This document shows positions 60,492 to 64,000 of a DNA stretch of 64,000 bases, one piece after another. Position 1 is the stretch's first letter. The number at the start of each line of letters is the position of its first letter. A program made the position numbers and the translations under genes. Under the pieces are notes generated by a model. The model was not told the DNA's origin. It saw nothing but the letters and a program-made list of their open reading frames with translations, and made no database searches. The DNA is taken from positions 1-64,000 of the forward strand of contig NZ_JBNMIU010000002.1 in the NCBI RefSeq assembly GCF_050873445.1, read 5' to 3'. Source of the DNA: Acidaminococcus sp050873445 (GTDB taxonomy: Bacteria > Bacillota > Negativicutes > Acidaminococcales > Acidaminococcaceae).

Positions 60492-61685
60492 TTATTTTCC
60501 TTCTTTGATTTCCTTCAGCGCTTCAGCCATCCGTTTGACTCCTTCCACGATCCGGTCATCCGGCATGTTGGAGTAGTTGATGCGCATATGGCGGTCGTTC
60601 TTGGCGATGGGGTAGAAGAATTCGCCCAGCACCCCGGCCACATTCTTTTCGATGCATTTGTCAAATACTTTCCGGGCGCTGACGCCTTCCGGGAAGGTCA
60701 GCCACAGGAACAGGCCACCTTCCGGATGGGTCCAGGTGGTACCGTCCGTAAAGGTTTCCTTCATGGTGTTCAGCAGCAGATCCCGACGATGTTTGTACAG
60801 TTTGTTGATTTCCCGTACATGTTCATCCAGGCTGAATTCATCCATGTACCGGTCGATGATGGCCTGGTCGAAAGCGGAGGTATGCAGGTCAGCGCTTTGC
60901 TTTACCTTCACAAATTCCCTGATGATCGTTGTGGGAGCAGCCAGCCAGCCGATACGCAGACCCGGGCAGAAGGTCTTGGAGAAAGTCCCCATGGCCATGA
61001 CCAGATCCCTGGTATCCATGCTCTGCAGGCTGGGCAGAGTTTCTCCTTCATACCGCAGTTCTCCGTAGGGGTTGTCTTCCAGCACAGGGATTTCATATTT
61101 GTTGACGACTTCCATGAACTGTTTCCGCCGTTCCAGGCTCCAGCAGATGCCGGTGGGGTTCTGGAAATCCGGGATCACGTAGATCAGTTTGACGTTCGGC
61201 GTAGTGGCCAGAATCTTGTCCAGTTCTTCCGGGATCATGCCTTTTTCATCGGTGGGAACTTCCTTGAATTCAGGCTGGTAGGCTTTGAAAGCATTGATGG
61301 CGGCCAGGTAGGTGGGGCTTTCCATCAGCACCACATCCCCCTTGTCCAAAAAAATCTTCCCGGCCATATCCAGGTTCTGCTGGGAACCGGTGGTGATCAG
61401 GATGTTGTCCATCGTCAGGTGCGTCTTGTAGTTGCGGTTGCTGCGGGCAGCAATCTTGGCCCGCAGGGTGGGACGGCCTTCCGTCGTAGCGTATTGCAGG
61501 ACCTTCCGGCCTTCTGCTGCGCAGACTTCTGTACACACCTTGCTGATTTCATCCACCGGGAACAGCTCCGGTGCCGGCAGTCCGCCGGCAAAAGAAATCA
61601 CTTCCGGGCGCTGGGTCACTTTCAGGATTTCCCGTACAGCTGAAGCCTGCATTCCGGACATCCGTTCTGCCAATTTGTATTCCAT
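60492..61685 (-). CDS. PLP-dependent class I/II aminotransferase (2-aminoadipate/aromatic type)
   Basis: This 397-residue fold-type I aminotransferase has the PLP lysine at 237 in SKTFCPGLRIGW, SFAGGLPAPELFP at the N-terminus, YATTEGRPTLRAKIA, and PDFQNPTGICWSLERR with the Asn/Tyr contacts. This subgroup, related to LysN and the MocR aminotransferase domain, acts on 2-aminoadipate, branched or aromatic amino acids; specificity cannot be assigned. No DNA-binding domain is present. Start at 61685 with GGGGAGG upstream. Confidence 0.88.
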   Translation of the reverse strand: MEYKLAERMSGMQASAVREILKVTQRPEVISFAGGLPAPELFPVDEISKVCTEVCAAEGRKVLQYATTEGRPTLRAKIAARSNRNYKTHLTMDNILITTGSQQNLDMAGKIFLDKGDVVLMESPTYLAAINAFKAYQPEFKEVPTDEKGMIPEELDKILATTPNVKLIYVIPDFQNPTGICWSLERRKQFMEVVNKYEIPVLEDNPYGELRYEGETLPSLQSMDTRDLVMAMGTFSKTFCPGLRIGWLAAPTTIIREFVKVKQSADLHTSAFDQAIIDRYMDEFSLDEHVREINKLYKHRRDLLLNTMKETFTDGTTWTHPEGGLFLWLTFPEGVSARKVFDKCIEKNVAGVLGEFFYPIAKNDRHMRINYSNMPDDRIVEGVKRMAEALKEIKEGK

Positions 61686-61749
61686 AAAAAAACCTCCCCA
61701 ATTTCCCCGCAGAAGAGTCCTTTGCAGGGGTAAAAATCTGTCTAGATAA

Positions 61750-61779
61750 ATGCTATCACCGGGTACGGAAACCCGTCAA
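61750..61779 (-). promoter_or_regulatory. Probable promoter of the aminotransferase gene
   Basis: On the minus strand TTGACG (61774–61779), 18 nt, TAGCAT (61750–61755). Confidence 0.4.
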
Positions 61780-61863
61780 GCACAGAAATTTCTGAGCGCG
61801 TATACAGAATACAATGACCTTTTAAGTGTTTCATTTGGTACAAAAACATTGTTTCCATATGTA

Positions 61864-61872
61864 TGGTATAAT
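61864..61872 (+). promoter_or_regulatory. Extended -10 promoter of polA
   Basis: TGGTATAAT, with no good -35 at 17 nt. The same nine bases occur upstream of rarA and at the end of mfd. Confidence 0.55.
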
Positions 61873-61923
61873 AGTAAGAAATTGAAACACAGAAGCGCAA
61901 TCTGAAACCAAGGATGGTGTATC

Positions 61924-64000
61924 ATGAGTGAGAAATTCCTTCTGATTGACGGCAGCAGCCTGCTCCATCGGGCTTTCTTCGCCCTGCCGCCGCTGACCAA
62001 CAAAGCGGGCGTCAATACCGGCGCTGTGTACGGCCTGTGCAACATGCTGCTGAAGCTGCTCCAGGAGATCCAGCCCAAGTATATGCTGGTGGCATTCGAT
62101 AAATCCCGGAAAAGCTTCCGGACTGAAAAATTTGCCGAGTACAAGGGACAGCGGAAAGCCACGCCCCCGGAACTGAAAGAACAGTTCCCCCTGTCCATCG
62201 AACTGCTCCAGACCATGGGCATTCCCACTCTGGAGCTGGATAATTATGAAGCCGATGACATCATCGGTACTCTTTCTGCCGCTGCACCTGCTGATGTGGA
62301 TGTGAAAATCGTCACTGGCGACCGGGATGAATTCCAGCTGATCAAGAGCAATGTGCAGGTGCTGTTTACCAAAAAGGGCATCTCCAACATCGCCGTGTAC
62401 GATGAAAAAGCCTTCAGGGAAGAATACCAGGGGCTGGTGCCGAAACAGATCATCGACCTGAAGGGGCTCATGGGGGATACCAGCGACAATATCCCCGGGG
62501 TGCCCGGCGTAGGCCCCAAGACGGCCATGAAGCTGATCACTGCCTACCAGACTGTGGAAAATGTGCTGGACCATGCAGGCGAAGTAAAGGGCAAATCCCT
62601 CCAGGAAAAGCTGAAGACCTATAAGGAACAGTCCCTGCTGTCCAAAGACCTGGCCACCATCTGCCTGGAAGTGCCCATCGACAGGGCGTTGTCCGCTTAT
62701 CCTCTCACCGGTCTTACGGCGGAAAGCCGCAGGATGATGCAGGAACTCCAGTTCAAGAATCTGTGGGACCGGTTCGTACCGGTGCTGGGTCTGGCGGAAG
62801 GTACAGAAGCTTCCGGATCCGATGATCCCATGGCCCTGTTCGGCGCTCCGGCTGCCGCGGAAACCTGGGAAACAGTGGACATCACCGATAATGCCCAGGC
62901 GGACAAGCTGCTGCAGGACATCTGGAATAAGGAACAGCCGGTGGCCCTGGCGTATACCACCAGCGGTCTTCTGCCCGGACTGGAACTGGATTCTGTGGAT
63001 CTGGCCCTTGACGGCAAACACTACCATTTCCAGCCGGCCCTGGCTGGGAAGGCCATGCTGCTGGAAATGCTGGCTGATGCAGGAATCTCCAAAGTCATTG
63101 CCAGCCCCAAGGAACTGTACAAATATATGCTGGGGCAGAAAAGCATGCTCCGGGGTGTCACCGATGATCCGGCCTTGGCCGGCTATCTGTACGAACCGGG
63201 TGCCACCAGCTACAGCCTGACCAATTTGGGAGAAGAATTCCTGTCTGCAGCCAGCGGGGAAGGAGCCCAGGATACGGCGGCGCTGGGGCCGGTGCTCCGG
63301 AAAAAACTGGAAGAGCGGGGACTTACCGATCTGTATGAAAACATCGAACTGCCTCTGACCGAAAATCTGGCTGAGATGGAATTCAATGGAATCACCGTCG
63401 ATCAGGCTATGCTGGATGAAGTCACGGACGAAATGAAGAAGAAGGTAAGTGCATTGGAACAGCAGGCCTGGGAACAGGGTGGAGAAGAGTTCAACTTGAA
63501 TTCTCCCAAACAGCTGGGAGTGCTGCTGTTCGAAAAGCTGGGCCTGCCCATTATCAAGAAGACCAAGACCGGCTATTCCACGGACGTATCCGTGCTGGAA
63601 GCCCTTCAGGGCGAGCATCCCATCATCGAGACCCTGATCGCCTATCGTCAGCTGTCCAAGCTGCTGTCTACATACCTGTTGGGACTCCATCCTCTGATCA
63701 ATCCCAACACCGGCCGCATCCACACCCATTTCAACCAGATGGCCACGGTTACCGGCCGGTTGTCCAGTACCGAACCAAACCTGCAGAACATCCCGACCCG
63801 GACGGAAGTGGGCAGGCGCATGCGGGAAATGTTCGTGCCTGGCGAGGGGTACGATCTTTTGATGAGCTGTGACTATTCCCAGGTGGAACTGCGGGTCATG
63901 GCCAGCATCGCCCAGGACGAGCTGCTGCTGGATTCCTTCCGGCACGGCCAGGATGTCCATGCCCGGACGGCCTCTGAAATTTTCGGGGTGCCTCTGGACC
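61924..64000 (+). CDS. polA: DNA polymerase I (3' end outside the window)
   Basis: The first 692 codons are present, and the frame is open to the window edge. Residues 1–290 form the 5'-3' exonuclease (FLLIDGSSLLHRAFFALPPL, NYEADDIIGTLS, GDRDEFQLI, KGLMGDTSDNIPGVPGVGPKTA). Residues about 315–480 correspond to the 3'-5' exonuclease fold, but the first DxE position reads Tyr344-Thr-Thr346, so proofreading is likely lost, as in many Firmicutes enzymes. The polymerase domain begins after that and reaches TVTGRLSSTEPNLQNIP and motif A DYSQVELR (Asp650). ATG 61924 is preceded by an A/G-rich leader with only a weak ribosome site. Confidence 0.95.
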   Translation, partial: MSEKFLLIDGSSLLHRAFFALPPLTNKAGVNTGAVYGLCNMLLKLLQEIQPKYMLVAFDKSRKSFRTEKFAEYKGQRKATPPELKEQFPLSIELLQTMGIPTLELDNYEADDIIGTLSAAAPADVDVKIVTGDRDEFQLIKSNVQVLFTKKGISNIAVYDEKAFREEYQGLVPKQIIDLKGLMGDTSDNIPGVPGVGPKTAMKLITAYQTVENVLDHAGEVKGKSLQEKLKTYKEQSLLSKDLATICLEVPIDRALSAYPLTGLTAESRRMMQELQFKNLWDRFVPVLGLAEGTEASGSDDPMALFGAPAAAETWETVDITDNAQADKLLQDIWNKEQPVALAYTTSGLLPGLELDSVDLALDGKHYHFQPALAGKAMLLEMLADAGISKVIASPKELYKYMLGQKSMLRGVTDDPALAGYLYEPGATSYSLTNLGEEFLSAASGEGAQDTAALGPVLRKKLEERGLTDLYENIELPLTENLAEMEFNGITVDQAMLDEVTDEMKKKVSALEQQAWEQGGEEFNLNSPKQLGVLLFEKLGLPIIKKTKTGYSTDVSVLEALQGEHPIIETLIAYRQLSKLLSTYLLGLHPLINPNTGRIHTHFNQMATVTGRLSSTEPNLQNIPTRTEVGRRMREMFVPGEGYDLLMSCDYSQVELRVMASIAQDELLLDSFRHGQDVHARTASEIFGVPLD

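Overview
This window looks like a chromosomal segment of a GC-rich, diderm, amino-acid-fermenting Firmicute of the Negativicutes. My impression is the Acidaminococcus/Phascolarctobacterium neighbourhood, but that is inferred from gene content and style, not from a marker gene. The Firmicutes signal is synteny. The run mfd / SpoVB-type flippase / mazG / hup / DivIC-FtsB-like matches the Bacillus mfd–yabM–yabN–divIC order. The run rpmE / yqhQ / prfA / prmC / sua5 / rpiB / ywlG / glyA / upp matches the Bacillus prfA–upp region. ywiB (DUF1934)–argS, class II FBPase glpX and a two-subunit [4Fe-4S] L-serine dehydratase fit as well. No rRNA, tRNA, CRISPR array, prophage or insertion sequence was recognised.

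Layout. 1–4260: a structured stretch, sbcDC on the minus strand, and a TetR-type repressor divergent from a secreted CocE/X-Pro-type hydrolase with an evident operator. 6464–14390: a secreted M48 protease coupled to an FkbM methyltransferase, then one long operon of an ABC importer (binding lipoprotein, permease, ATPase), a LysA-like decarboxylase and a ClC antiporter. 14507–21198: rarA, acpS, nnr, an AMIN/Amidase_3 wall amidase, a GerMN lipoprotein and a secreted beta-helix protein lying between repeat elements. 21291–27822: putP (minus), ywiB-argS, pyrG, glpX. 27910–34534: the mfd–DivIC block. 34595–38642: a serine unit (sdaAB-sdaAA and a DAACS symporter on the minus strand, a divergent LysR regulator). 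38707–46458: the long translation/one-carbon/pyrimidine-salvage cluster. 46582–55523: a FliB-like Cys-cluster protein, a radical SAM protein, a chorismate mutase–ACT / SLC13 transporter / serine-hydrolase operon, a decayed Fic-like gene, and a 944-residue zinc-ribbon/Sel1-repeat protein with a small membrane protein. 55585–64000: three tandem universal stress proteins, NhaC, an AGCS alanine symporter, an aminotransferase, and the start of polA, which runs off the window.

Together the genes suggest a cell living on amino acids: Na+-coupled uptake (PutP, DAACS, AGCS, SLC13), sodium export (NhaC), serine deamination and PLP transamination/decarboxylation, plus standard housekeeping.

The most unusual material is non-coding. 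Intergenic regions carry a family of TGTGAA/TTCACA terminators, some merged with the next promoter; a 73-nt two-hairpin element in two copies; a 31-nt repeat in two opposite copies; CTAG-rich repeats in inverted orientation around the beta-helix gene; a 129-nt cloverleaf-like palindrome; and a perfect 19-bp inverted repeat enclosing the sdaAB promoter. All positions, motifs and pairings were read by eye; no search or folding program was run.
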